Shown: positions 11,520 through 23,417 of the stretch, piece after piece
How the letters are laid out: each line of letters starts with the position of its first letter
Numbering within the stretch: position 1 is the first letter of the stretch
Source of the DNA: Grammothele lineata
Taxonomy: Eukaryota; Basidiomycota; Agaricomycetes; Polyporales; Polyporaceae
DNA: 64,000 nt
Direction: 5' to 3'
Assembly (NCBI GenBank): GCA_002150815.3
Contig: NDFF03000127.1
Coordinates: forward strand, 186,001-250,000
Position numbers and translations under genes: made by a program
The notes under the pieces: model-generated
Told to the model about the DNA's origin: nothing
Databases searched by the model: none
The model's input: only the letters and a program-made list of their open reading frames with translations

Positions 11520-12511
11520 ATGTTTTACGCGCCCGCGCAGGACGTCCAACAACCCACCCACCACAGGATACATGTCCGCGACGCGCACGATGCGCACGTC
11601 GTCTTCGAGGCCGTCCGCCAAGGCAAGCTCAAGCCAGTGCTGCGCCGACTCAACGAGATGGAGCGGACGAGGTTCATCACCTCAGGGTCACTATTCGTAT
11701 GGGAAGAGAGCGACGACGAGATGGGGCTCAAGCGGTGGACGGACGGCCGTGTGTGGAGCCAGTCAAGAATGCGCGAGGTATGTCCACACAACCTTCCTTG
11801 AGCCCGCACATCGCCGTGCGACGGTCGCTGACGACGGTCGCAGCCCTACCTCTTCTACGATGAAAAGCTCGGCGACGAGCCCCCCGCAGAACCAAGAACG
11901 AGGTGAGCACCTGTCCCCGGGCTGATCGTCTGCGCTACCCCCGCTGTCCCCGCTCACCGGCGCTCCCCCATCGCCGCAGACACACGTACCGTTTCGTCGA
12001 GGGCCCCTCACGAACATGGACGTCCTCCGCACAATCGCACTACGAGCGCAGCGACCACCATCCTACAGGGCTCGTCAAGCAAGCATACTCCGCCTTCGTC
12101 ACCGGCCCCGACGGGCGCGCGCGCAAGTGGCACCTCACCGCGTACTTCACGTACGCGGACCTCCCCGGCATCCCGACCGTCGACGCGGACCCGCTCCTGC
12201 GCACGATCACGGTCCCCCAGGGCGTGTACCGGAGCAGCAAGGCGCGCTCGCGCAACTCGGACGCGTCCTCGCCATCCTCCGGGGCATCCGCGATGCCGTC
12301 CCCGCCCTCATCCCCAGGGCCGGGGCCGTCGCGCCCCTCGTCCCCGCTGCACCACGGGCACTCAGCGCGGCACGGGGGCGTCGTCCTGCCATCGCTACAC
12401 TCGGCGATTGCGAGCACGCCGATAGGTTTCGGGGGCCACGCCAGCCGCGCGGTGCCGCGCATCGCGGAGGACCAGCGGATGATCCAGATGCTCAACGCGC
12501 GGCCTATCTAG
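11520..12511 (+). CDS. Gti1/Pac2 (WOPR) family transcription regulator
   Basis: Exons 11520-11777, 11844-11902 and 11980-12511 join in phase. The N-terminal part is a WOPR box. The first half gives HRIHVRDAHDAHVVFEA, RLNEMERTRFITSGSLFVW and KRWTDGRVWSQSR. The second half gives the PYLFYDEK and TGLVKQAYSAFV elements. WOPR proteins (Wor1 of Candida, Gti1 and Pac2 of fission yeast, Ryp1) bind DNA through the paired WOPRa/WOPRb halves and act as switches for morphology, mating or host colonisation. After the box comes a Ser/Pro-rich, probably disordered tail of about 120 residues. At about 270 residues it is a short member. The ATG at 11520 sits just before the domain. Confidence 0.88.
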
Positions 12512-13001
12512 AGTGGTGCGTTAGTCGGCGGGGCGCGTGGCGCGTCGGTTGGGTGGTGGTTCTGTCGATCCTACGTTGTGCTATTTCTCATCGTCTGTTT
12601 GATGCCCGGACTGTGCTCTCGCTCGCTCTGTGCTGTGTGGTCTAGATCCGAGTAATGTGCCAAGATGCCTCGCTTTACCGTGACGTCTCCAGGGACGTCG
12701 TGGCGAGATTTATGGAATTACGGGAGCCTCGGCCGAGCAGAAGAATGCGGATTACTTACCGGGGGAGGGCCGTAGGGCGGTCGGAGACAGGATTGCGTGC
12801 GGCGGTAGAAGGCATGGCGGCGAGCGCTTGCGAAATTTGGAATGGTAGGCGACTGAGCCACAAATCGGGTGGCGGAGTTTGGTAAACTCTCGACGGACGC
12901 GACGCAGAGAACAGAAATAAGGATACAGACACACGTAAACGGACAATACAGCACGACGTCGAGATATGATGCGAGGCAAGCGTGACCGCGGCCAGGCCGG
13001 A
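12512..13001. other. Convergent 3' regions of WOPR and CWF18 genes
   Basis: Both neighbouring genes end here. No additional frame or RNA gene was recognised. Confidence 0.5.
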
Positions 13002-13695
13002 TCAATCGTCTTCGTCTGACGACTCGTCGGCTTGGTCCGTTCGTTCTTGCGCCCGCATTGCGCCAACCAGGTCGTCCGACTCGCCCTTTTGTGCGGCCAG
13101 GCGCTGTCCTGTACGGCACCATGTCAACCAACCGCACGAGCTACATTAAGGAACGCGAGGAGCTATTTGAAGGGGAGCACAGCACAGGCACGTACGGATC
13201 AGCGTGTGTATTGACTCTTGCGTCTTTCGCTCGAGCTTGCTCAGCTTCTTGTCGAGCTCGCGTTTCAAGTCCCAGTTGGGCCGCTTTGGCGCGATGTTGA
13301 AGAGATCCTGCGCAGCGCGTTGAACATCAGCAACACGAGTATGAGTAGGACAGAAGGATATAGGCGATGGGGGATAGGACGTACCAAGTCTTGTGCTCGT
13401 CGCTCAGCATCCTCTGCAATGATCTGCTCTGCCATACCCTCAACGCGGTGCTCAACCGTGTCTTCCATTTCGACATCCTCGCCGGGCGTGTGTTTCTTCA
13501 ATGTCCGTGTCTCGGGATCGAACGACCTATGTTTCACCACGGGGTCTTCGCTGGGCGCAGTACATTATCAATACGGAGACCGACCGGGCAGACAGAACCG
13601 ACATACCCAGCCTCGTCTGCCGCCTCGCCGGCCTTGCGCTTCCGTAGAGCAATCAACCTCGCTTTACGTGCCTCAGATGCGTCCGCGAGAGACAT
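13002..13695 (-). CDS. CWF18: Cwf18/CCDC12-like pre-mRNA splicing factor
   Basis: Minus-strand exons 13607-13695, 13385-13550, 13196-13307 and 13002-13108 join in phase to a protein of about 157 residues, the usual length for the family. The start is MSLADASEARKARLIALRKR. It continues with KHRSFDPETRTLKKH, EDTVEHRVEGMAEQIIAED, and the family hallmark FNIAPKRPNWDLKRELDKK. It ends in an acidic tail (DESSDEDD). Cwf18/CCDC12 is a small, mostly coiled-coil component of the Prp19/NineTeen-associated part of the activated spliceosome, acting in the nucleus. The gene is divergent from GUF1 with about 318 bases between start codons. Confidence 0.9.
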
Positions 13696-14013
13696 GTTGG
13701 AGTGTAGAGGGGGTGACGGGACCGACGTGGGGGCTGGGGGAGAGTGCCTGTGGCTGGGGGAACGAGCAACCCGCGTCCGGCGCCACCAGCGGTCGTGTAC
13801 AGCGCGTCGCTGACTCAGCGTCCTGATCGGGGAAAGCGCAGAGGAGCGCGTCAAGTCGCGTGTCCGCGCGAGCCCTTCGCGTCTTGACCGTCACCGCAGT
13901 GCCACTGTCTCGGCGACACGCTCCCTCATCGCTAGTCTGGCCATTCTGCATAACACTTCTGGCACCATAATATTTAGCAACGCCCCTTCTGGTGCCCGCG
14001 GTCTTGCCAACTG
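13696..14013. promoter_or_regulatory. Shared divergent promoter region, CWF18 / GUF1
   Basis: The only sequence between the start codons of the divergent CWF18 (-) and GUF1 (+) genes is about 318 bases, so both core promoters must lie here or overlap the leaders. I see no clear TATA box. Confidence 0.45.
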
Positions 14014-17000
14014 ATGCTCCAGGGTTGGCGACAGGCCTGCCTCAAGGAATTCGCGCGTCACCAGAAGCACATCCCCGAGACTTGCTTTACTCGGCATGGT
14101 CATGGAAGGACGTTTGTCACCACGGTAGTCTGCTATGCCGCACCCAGGAACGTCGCGTCTAAGCATGCCGCAATTCGGATGGAGGAGTTTCCATGTGAGG
14201 TTATTCGGTGCGCATTTTGTTCTAGTTAGCTCTAGCGTCGGCGTGGCGGATGCCGACCGCACTACAGGAACTTCTCTATCATCGCGCACATTGGTGAGCC
14301 ACGGCGCTGCGCGGTGCGTGATCGTGGTCGTTGGCTTACCGGATGTGCTATTAGACCACGGAAAGTCTACTCTTGCGGATCGGTACGTACATATTCCGTT
14401 CAGGCGTAACTTGTCATTCAACCTTCTACTAGGCTGCTTGAAGTATGGTCGTTTTGATCGGGAGAAGAACACTGGGCTGAAGTGCATTATAGTTGACGCA
14501 TACGATCAAGAAGAAAGACAAGGGCGCGAACCAGCAAGTTCTAGACAAGCTGAAAGTTGAGCGTGAGCGTGGAATTACGGGTGCGGCACATTTGTTCTAG
14601 CATGAAGTAATGTGGGGAAACTGACATTTTCATCAGTCAAGGCGCAGACCGCTAGGTAGAAGCATGCCTCCTCTCACGGTAGTTCAGATGCTCATTCCGT
14701 TATAGCATGTTCCATCAACGTGGTGAAACAAATTTCCTGCTCAATCTCATCGACACGCCAGTACGTTCACAACCATCCCCGTGGTTGGCTTGTCGCTGAA
14801 AGTTGTTCCAGGGCCATGTCGACTTCTCATGGGAAGTCGCGCGATCCTTGGCAGCATGTCAGGGTGCACTTCTCCTTGTAGATGCGTCCCAAGGCGTTCA
14901 AGCACAGTCGATATCTGTTTTTCATGTCGCCAAGGAAAAGGGTCTCACCATCATCCCTGTTCTGAACAAGGCAAGCCTGCGCCGTCTATTTTAGACCCTG
15001 TGTACACCACATTGAATTCCGCCCCCCTAGATCGATTTACCTGCCGCGCAGCCGGAATTGGTCGCACAGCAAATGCAATCGACTTTCGGTATAGACCCTG
15101 CCGATGTCATTCAGATTTCTGCAAAGACTGGCAAAGGCGTAGAACAGGTTTTGCAGGCAATAATCGACCGCATACCTCCTCCTGTCGGCAATTCATCCGC
15201 TCCGCTCAAAGCATTTCTCTTCGATTCTTCGTGAGTGCGGCGATAGAAGTCATTTACTAGAGCTTATACTTTTGACGTAGCTATGACCGGTATCGTGGCG
15301 TCATATCGTTACTAAGTGTTCAGGACGGCGTTCTCCGGAAAGGTATCAAGGTTATGCTCTGCCAAGACCCGACTCGTTCTCACCGCCTTTCCACCTCGTA
15401 GGAGATAAAATAGCCTCGATCCACACCCGTAAGAAGTATGAAGTCACCGAGCTGGGAATCATGCACCCCGAAGAGGTGCCGACAGATTGCCTGCGTCCTG
15501 GCCAGGTCGGATTTGTCTCCTGCAGTATGAAAGAGTCCGCAGAAGGTGGTCGAGAATAGCACGTATATTCCGGGACATCCCTGACGCGCCTCCCTTCACC
15601 AGCACACATCGGTGACACTTTCCACCGCGCGGGCCAGCCCGTGGACCCCATGCCTGGCTTCAAACCTGCAAAGGCAATGGTGGGTGCAAGTCGCCGAATT
15701 GTTTAGCCGTCCGCCGACCTATCCGCTTGCCTTCCCAGGTATACGCTGGTATCTACCCTGTGGATAGCAATGACTTCCTCAAACTGGAAGAGTCCATCAA
15801 AAGGGTCAGTGGATTCGCGGAGTTCCTTGGCATCGCTGATGATAGTCCTATCTCCGTCTACAGCTCAGTCTCACAGACCGAAGTGTCGAAGTCACGCGCG
15901 AAACCTCGTCCGCCCTTGGTCAGGGGTGCAGACTAGGTTTTCTTGGCACTCTACACATGGACGTCTTCCGGCAACGCCTTGAGGACGAGTACGATGCGAA
16001 CGTCATCATCACAGCGCCGACGGTGCCGTACCAGAGTGCGTCCGGAGATACCTCCATGTGCATTCTGTGTGGCCGCCCGTTTACTGACTGAATGAATGAA
16101 CTCCCGCGGGCCTCCGACGGCATGTGTTCTCGACATCCGTGCTGCTGCGCGCATGCAGTCGTTCACAGGGATGGAAGCACTTCGCTCGTCAGCAACCCTA
16201 CCGACTTCCCAGAGCCGGCCGAGTTTGCGAGCGGCGGCCGCGTCAAGGCGGTCCTCGAGCCGACCGTGAAGGCCTCGATCATCGTTCCGGAAAGTTCGTG
16301 CGCGCCCATTCACTCCTCGGTCATCTTTTCTGACGTTCTTTTCGCCTGCTCTCCCCGGCGCCACCTTCTTCGGCCTCACGCCTGTCTGCTCGTGTTTCGC
16401 TGTTGGTGATTTGTGCCTCGCATCCTCGACCACATGCGCATGCCTCTCTCTGGCTCACCGTGGTCACATGCACGTCGCAAACATACAATCTCGCCCGCCC
16501 TGCCACTCCTCCGCGCCGCGCGGACCGCCAACACAGAATATTTCAGCGCAATGATGGACCTGTGCTTCGAGCACCGCGGCTCCAATCTCGATTGGCACAC
16601 TATGGACGGCGAGGGTGGCGCAGACGCGCGGGTGCTCATGACCGCGACGCTGCCCCTGGCGGAGATTGTAACGGGCTTCTTCGACAAGCTCAAGAGCCGC
16701 AGCTCGGGATTCGCCAGCTTCGAGTGCGTGTTTCCCTCTTCGCCTCCTTCCCTGACCCTTGTCATTCGTTTTGCCTTCCCGCCGCCTCCCCGCGCCATTT
16801 TGCCATGCACTTTCCCGAGGCTCGTTGATAGCCACCCTTCCTCCTCCCTCCTCCGTCCGCGCCACCGATCGATCACCTGTCCGTGCGCATTAAAGCCGGG
16901 ACGATGCGCCGCCTTGTCGGCATGATCTCTCTCCGCAGGCTCCGCCTCTTCTCTCCGGCGTTCAATCGGCTCATCGGCATCTTCTCTCTCTATCTACGCA

Positions 17001-17700
17001 GCTATGAAGACGCAGGGTACGAGAGGAGTGATCTGCGCAAGGTACGCATCCGGTTCTGCCCATTAGCGGGCGTGCGGGATGACGAGAGCGCTGACCCGAC
17101 TTGTCCGGGATCCCCGTGGGGCCCCGCGTTTGTCGTTTTCTTCTTTGTCGCGCGCTGCCACCACAGATGACGTTCCTGCTCAACCATCGGCCTGTGGACG
17201 CGCTTGCGCTCATCGTGCACTCGAGTGGCGTCGAAGAGACGGGCCGTCATTGGGTCGAGAAGCTCTGTAAGTGCTCGCACGTCTTTCGAAGGTCTGCCAT
17301 GCTCATCATGACTATCCTGCTTCCCTTTCCTCTCGTCTCGTACGCCTCGCCTCCTAATGCCCCACTATTCCCGACAATGCACGCGTTCAGTCAAAATCAT
17401 CCCGCGACAGCTCTTCGAAGTCCCTATCCAAGCCGCGGTCGGCAACACGGTCATCGCGCGGCGCACGCTCTCTGCCCTCCGCGCCGACGTCACTGCAGGT
17501 CTCTACGGCGGTGCGCACTCCCACTTTCTTTTTTTCTTTCTCTCGTATTTGTGCGCTGACGCGGTGTGCGGTCGGCAGGGCACTACGAGCGCAAGCTGAA
17601 GCACCTCAACAACCAGAAAGAGTCGAAGCGCAAGATGAAGCGCGTCGGGAAGGTGGACCTGCCCCAGGAGGCGTTCTTCGACCTTCTCAGCTCGAAGTGA
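14014..17700 (+). CDS. GUF1: Guf1, mitochondrial translation factor LepA/EF4
   Basis: A multi-exon gene encoding a LepA-type GTPase. The start [13 protein letters not shown] is basic, like a mitochondrial presequence. The G1 loop IIAHIDHGKST is split by an intron. It continues with ERERGIT, the G3 motif [12 protein letters not shown], the G4 motif NKIDLP and the G5 motif ISAKTG. Domain II begins at about 15280, followed by the EF-G-like domains and the LepA-specific C-terminus ([26 protein letters not shown]) to the stop at 17698-17700. Exons 1 and 2 are 14014-14207 and 14268-14293. The intron 14971-15030 uses a GC donor (AAG/GCAAGC). I found no broken frame. Guf1/LepA promotes mitochondrial protein synthesis under suboptimal conditions. 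The exact start is uncertain, because the frame is open upstream of 14014. Confidence 0.92.
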
Positions 17701-20115
17701 GCTCCCTCACCCGGCGGGTTGTAGGTTATCGATCTAGGCTGGTCACTTGCGCAGGCCCGCGTCGCGCGCGTATCCGCCGGTGCTCGAACGTCATCCCTGT
17801 CCGACCCACCGTCCGTGCACATACCCGGGACCCGGCAGCGCACACAGCAGTCGACACCCGACGTACATACTCGTGTCTCCCTCGCCGGAATCCGGATCGA
17901 GCCCGCGGGCTTCCCGGACCAGACGCAGATCGCAGCGGCCACGGTTTCGGGGACGCCGACGAGTGTGTAAGTACACACGAGCTCCTGTAAGCCTCCTCTG
18001 GAGGCCGCGACGAATACGAGCGCATTTATATATACAGCAGCAGCGGTACGCTGGTAACATCGCTGAACGTTACGTCGAGCATCAGCAGCGAAGGCCTAAG
18101 ACGAGACGACCGCCGCCCAGGGGGCGTAGCTATGGGGGCGAGAAGCCGCCGTCGTCGTGGAGCCCTGGGCTGAGTGCGCTGGAGGTGTGTCCTCATTGCA
18201 ACTGCGTGATTGCTTATCCTCCTGGAGCGCCTTCTCGAGAGTCGAGAGGGTTTCCCGTGGTCGGGAGACGTGTATCCCGTATAAGTCACAGCGCCGCGGT
18301 CGACCAGAGATCGTCTGCGGGATGATTCCTACAGCGACCTGCGTTGCAGATGGTGGGCTGCGAGCAAAGCTAGGGTATATATATCGGACTCTCCCACGCA
18401 TTTCGCCGTCGCCTAAGCGCCTTTGACAGCTGCACCCCCGGTATACTTACCCCGAGCCGGGCAAAAATAGACGTGTGGGATGGGCGAATAAGCTTTCTTC
18501 TGCCTTTTCTCGCGTCTGACTTCCAGCTTGCGTAATTGCGACCACCACCACTCGTAAAGGAATACGCACTGCTATGTAGCAGTCCTGGTACGCCTTATGC
18601 TGGGTTACAGCGGTTTCACTACGCCGGCGCATACGCGTCCGCATTTGGCCGGAGTGTTGCATACGTGCTAATAGCGGATAACGCGTCTGTTAATCCAACG
18701 CGCAGCGTTACGGCGCGACAGTCAATCACTCGCGGGCGGTGAGCATCACAGCTCGGGGAGGGAGGGCTGTGGTGATGATCATCGTCGGCGTCACTTTTCT
18801 CTGTGGCCGAGATGCTGCAGTGCTGTGAACGTGCCAAGCGAAAAATGACAGGCAATGTTTGGATGACTTCCTGACAATCATGAGCGTGTGCATGGATAGA
18901 TAGACATAGCCGCTCTTGGCGATTTTGAGCTCGCGAGTCGAGGGGTCCCGGGACCTTGATCTTATTGTGGATGAAAAGGCTAAAATCTCTACTCGCATCC
19001 GGCTCCCTTTACGTTGTAGTTTTTAGTACGCTCCAGAGCTTCACGACCTGAAACTTCACGGTACGTCCACTACCAACAAGAAATCAGCTGTTTACAGATC
19101 CCAGTAGTCTCCCGGCAAGCGAACACTTGCGATGACATGATACTCCATTCCATCGAGCATCCTGTTATTGCATTCCTACGATCCGTGGCGGGCGTGGCGT
19201 ACATATGTTTGTCCGGACGGAGTCAATGTCCGCGTCACGTATCGACCGAAACCGTCCCCGAGCGTACGAAAACCCCGAATGGATTGCAATGCGGCCCGAC
19301 ACGCGAAGTGTGTATGTGCATATGTGGTACAGGCAGCTCCTGTTCAGAGCGTGAGCAATTTAATCGAGCTGGTTGTCAAGGCCGCCGGCCCTCTCTGGCT
19401 CTCGAAGATCGAGACGGGCTGCACGCGGGCCAATGGCGCCGCGCGCTACGAAAGTCTGGCCTGCAGGCGAGGGGCGGCCCGCTGTCGGCTATCGCGCAAG
19501 TTGTGCTAACGGTGCCTTCCAGAAAGCCTGATTGCCTCGGGCCTGGCGTCGGCCAAGGGGATGTCGGGGCGGCGCGAGAGATGGAGGACGTCCCGCGCGG
19601 TGGCGGCGAGGCCGGGGTGAGCGGCGTCTGGGGCACGCAGGCGGTGAGGAGAGTTGGCGAGACGCAGCAGGGAGTGATGGCTATCAACAAAGGGCGATAC
19701 GTGATGGAAGAGCTGGATGGCGGACGAGAGGAGAACGGGCTGGCGGGGCGGAGGAAGGGAGACGGGAGGCGTGAGGATTGGTTGCGGAGGTGCCTTGATC
19801 AGTCGTCTGGCTGGTCGATCGGAGATCTAACCCATTCCGGACGGCGGGGTTTCCAGGGCGACGGCTCTGATATAAGGCAGAGCGGCGAGTCCGACTCTGT
19901 TTGCCCCCGTTCCTCCCTTCTCCCTCGTCGAGCTAGTTCTCTTTGCTGCCAGCACACCACGAGCAGGGTCAGTCCGCGTTTCCTTGGATCGTCTGTCTAT
20001 GCATGTCTGATTCTGCCCTTTTCGGTAGTCTCGAGTCGGTTACTTCGTCTTCGCCAACAGTCCTTGAACTTTCGTCCGCTCGTTCACTCGTCCTTTCACG
20101 CCCCCAAAGTTCAAG
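17701..20115. other. 2.4 kb without a supported gene
   Basis: It contains the GUF1 3' region, scattered short frames and, from about 19.1 kb, a long plus-strand open frame running into the cupredoxin leader. That frame has no domain and shifts composition abruptly, so I treat it as chance. The last 250 bases are the promoter and leader of the gene at 20116. Confidence 0.45.
19871..19876 (+). promoter_or_regulatory. TATA-like element of the cupredoxin gene
   Basis: TATAAG lies 245 bases upstream of the ATG at 20116. It is followed by a C/T-rich leader (ccccgttcctcccttctccctcg), as is common for strongly expressed fungal genes. Confidence 0.35.
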
Positions 20116-20938
20116 ATGCGTTTCTCCGCTGTCGTTGCTGCTCTCCTGCCCGTTGGTGCTGCCTTCGCGGCCACGCACGTCGTCCAAGTCGGCGGTGGTC
20201 AGCTCGCTTACAACCCCAACCAGTGCGTTTATCTGTATCGTTAATTCTGGCCTCTGTTTCCTGACGCCCTCGCCCTCCTCCCTCCCCAGGCTCACTGGAG
20301 TTGCGGATGGTGATGTCGTCCAGTTCCAGTTCCTCGACAAGAACCACACCGTTACCCAGTCCACCTTCGCCGCGCCCTGCTCTAACATCACCGATGCGTC
20401 TGGCGCCGTGACTGGTGTCGACTCCGGCTTCCAGGCCGTCGCTGCGAACGCGACCGACCTGCCCGTCTGGCAGATCACGATCAACAATGCCTCTACGCCT
20501 CTCTGGTTCTACTGCCGTCAGGCCAAGTGAGTCTTGCTACCTTTTCTCGCTCCGATCGCGCACAGATCCCTTATCGCACCTCCCCTCCCTTCTAGGCACT
20601 GCCAGTCTGGTATGGTCTTCGCGATCAACCCCACCGAGCAAAAGACGTTCGCTATGTTCCAGACGGCCGCCGCCGCCTCGACCTCGGTGAACGGCTCCCC
20701 CGCTGCCTCCAACTCGACGGGCTCGACCGGCACCGCCTCCTCTGCCGCTGCCGGCGCTTCGGGCTCAGCAGCCAGCTCCGGCGCCGCCGCCATCTCTACC
20801 GGCTCCGGCTCTGCGAGCACTTCGTCGCCCTCGGCTGCTGCCACTGGCGCGGCGGGTAACGGCGCTGGCTCCATCCGTTTCGGCGCGGGCGCGGCGGCCA
20901 TGTCCGTTGCTGGCCTCGCGCTCGGCCTCTTCCTCTAA
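20116..20938 (+). CDS. Extracellular serine-rich cupredoxin-like protein, probably GPI-anchored
   Basis: Exons 20116-20222, 20290-20526 and 20596-20938 join in phase to about 228 residues. A signal peptide (MRFSAVVAALLPVGAAFA) precedes a cupredoxin domain with all four type-1 copper ligands apparently present: the His of KNHTVTQ, and the Cys, His and Met of FYCRQAKHCQSGM. A Ser/Ala/Gly/Thr-rich stalk of about 80 residues and a hydrophobic C-terminal segment (AAMSVAGLALGLFL) follow, the usual form of a GPI signal. Such proteins are abundant in Agaricomycetes and sit at the cell surface. Whether they bind copper or act in redox or adhesion is not established. The 5' leader is pyrimidine-rich. 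Confidence 0.88.
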
Positions 20939-23417
20939 GCGCCGCCCGCTAGACCCGCATCCATGCTCGCGGGTAGCTTGGGCTCGCCCCGGAGAGGGAG
21001 TGTTTATGGTGGTGGTTGTGTTGGCGTTGGTAGTCGGCACCGGACTCTGCTCTCGATACGCCTCTCTTCGCATCTCTCGCTTTTTTTCGGGCTCTGGACA
21101 CTTCACATACGACGACGACCGTGCACATGCTTTTACCCCCTCCCACACATGCACACATTTACGCTTCTGAGAGGCTCTCGTTGGCCTCGGGCCCCCGCGC
21201 GACGCGCGGGGGCGTGGACGTTTTTGGTAGCCTACTGTTGTCAACGCGTGCGGCTGGCACAATAGCACAATACGAGGGAATTGGGTCCGAATCTGGCTGT
21301 GGGGTGATCGTGATGGAGTGCGTGCCGTTGCGTGATGGGAGGAGAGATGGGGAGCGGTGTGCAATCTTCCTGATCATTGTTGAGATGGTCCACATCAGCT
21401 TGACAGTGACGGAGAGGCGGGAAGGCGATGCGTGAATGCACTACATACAGGGAACTATCTGAGGCGCGAGGGTGTTGGTGCTGCGTGCTACCATATGGAC
21501 GGAGAGGACGGATAGCTGTAGAGACTTGTAGGCATGAAACAACCGTGTGTGGACAGCGTCGTTGCGTGTGCGGTCGCACCTCGCTGGCAGCTGGCGCGAC
21601 GTCCTGCATCCATTCAAGAAAGTTATGCCTGCGCCCGCGTGGACGCATAACTCTGGAGACATTTTTGAAGTGCATAGGATGTCCTGTCGTACGCAAAGTT
21701 CAAACAGATAGGATCCGGTCTCAACAGACTCCTGGCCGACGCGCATTTGACGTCGACTCGGGCCGGTTTGTTAGCTCTGCTCAGACTGTATTGCTTGCTG
21801 TACGACGGCCCTGATGGACCATCAACGCGGTACCCAGTTCCCTGGGGCTTGTAACAAGCTGACAACCAGAGCCCCCAACTTAGACGGCGCATCGGCGTAT
21901 CATTGCACGGCGCGTACGGGCCACATCTTGAGTCCGGAGGTCTGGGCGGGCGCACAACTTCCACGCCCGCGTGGAGTGTAGGATGGAGAGCTCATCATCG
22001 ACGTGACGGAGACGCAGCGCAGTCGGCGAATGATAAGCCCGCTGCATAGGCTGACGACTCTCAGTGCAGATGCCGGAGAGCTCTTGTCGCCAGATGTCAG
22101 TGAGGGTTTGTCATGGGCAACTTGACCATCGGCGGTGGTGGTCTGGTGAAAGCATGCCAATCTTGACGCGGCGTTGCCCTTCCTTCCATATAAGTCCGTC
22201 AAGATCTTCGACACGGGGCAAACCTATGGCCGGCGGTGGCGGCGTGAAGAGACAAGCCGGTATAGGCTCAAGGGCGCAAGCCTTCGAAGTCGGACAATTT
22301 GGAAGCCGAGATGAACATACTGTGATTCAAACACGGGGGAACACATTTAGACTTTGAGACCAGACGCGCCTACGCGAGCGTACCTCAGTGAGCCTGGAGG
22401 AACTGCCTTGGAGTCGTCGGCGGCATTCGTGCGGTACCGGCAGAACTCCTAAGGGAGCTGTGGAAGATGATACGCAGCAACGTTCTGAACTGGCCAGCGG
22501 GCAACTCTTGGGAAGCGAAGTCTGGACGCATGTGCGAGCGGTTGTGCACATCCATTTCCCGAATTCCGGAAGGTATTCACGGAGATAGGGGCGTAAGTTC
22601 GGCCGTGCATGGGGCCCGCGGGCTTCTATGCTAGTCACGCAGTGCACGAGAGAGATGTTCCATGAGGCCAGGTATGTGCTGCGGTGCTCTACCTAATGAT
22701 GAAGTTAGTTGAGCCGAGGCTACGATCCATTTTGTCGAAGTCTTCCAGTAGGTGCCCTGGGATTGCGTTGGGAGAAAGCCATGTCCGTGAAGCCTAAACA
22801 TGATATCACAAGTGAGTTACCCCTGTACCAGCCTCTTGACTGAGACGATGGAGGGCGGTCTGCGGTAAGCCGCAGGCGGAAAGATGGATGGTTGCTTGCC
22901 GAGAACTTTCGATGTGGATGCTTTCAGCGGCGGTGATTCGCACGCCACAAAGATGTCGCGCACGTGTCAAACCTACCTCGCGCTAGGCTCTCACCAGCGC
23001 TTCTCCGAACGACATTGCCTCGCGCCGATGACCACGACGAAGGACTTCACTCAATGGTCATCTGTTTTCTGCCTGCGGAGCACTCCTGGGTCCTAACACT
23101 TAGATCATCGGATGCGCCACGGTCGTATGCAGCCATAGATCCGGTCAACGTCGAAACACATGCCACAGTGAGTATAGTTTTCTTCGCTGCTACTGCTTCT
23201 CCTGCTTGCTCATTCTCCGGAATCGTCTCAGTTGCAGAACGTTTATGCACATGACACATTTACTGCATACACAGTACCTGTTTGGCTTTGATGATGAAGC
23301 GGATAGGAGAGTAGCCTAGAAGAGTGGAGGTTATAAGACCCCCACTGTCAATGGCAAGCCTCTGCGTTGTTCCTCCATCTTCCCCCTACGGAATTCAACA
23401 TCCAGCACGCACACAAC
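20939..23417. other. 2.5 kb without a supported gene; possible F-box relic
   Basis: The 3' region of the cupredoxin gene is followed by short frames in both directions. Around 22405-22570 one plus-strand frame reads VPAELLRELWKMIRS, which resembles the start of an F-box helix, but it is not continued by a convincing LRR part. The last 90 bases are the promoter of the DUF6533 gene. Confidence 0.4.
23332..23337 (+). promoter_or_regulatory. TATA-like element of the DUF6533 gene
   Basis: TATAAG sits 86 bases upstream of the ATG at 23418, which leaves a leader of roughly 50 bases. Confidence 0.45.

Noticed and set aside
19137..20264. Plus-strand open frame of 375 codons
   Set aside because: It runs through the TATA box, leader, signal-peptide exon and first intron of the cupredoxin gene in a different frame, and no domain is seen.
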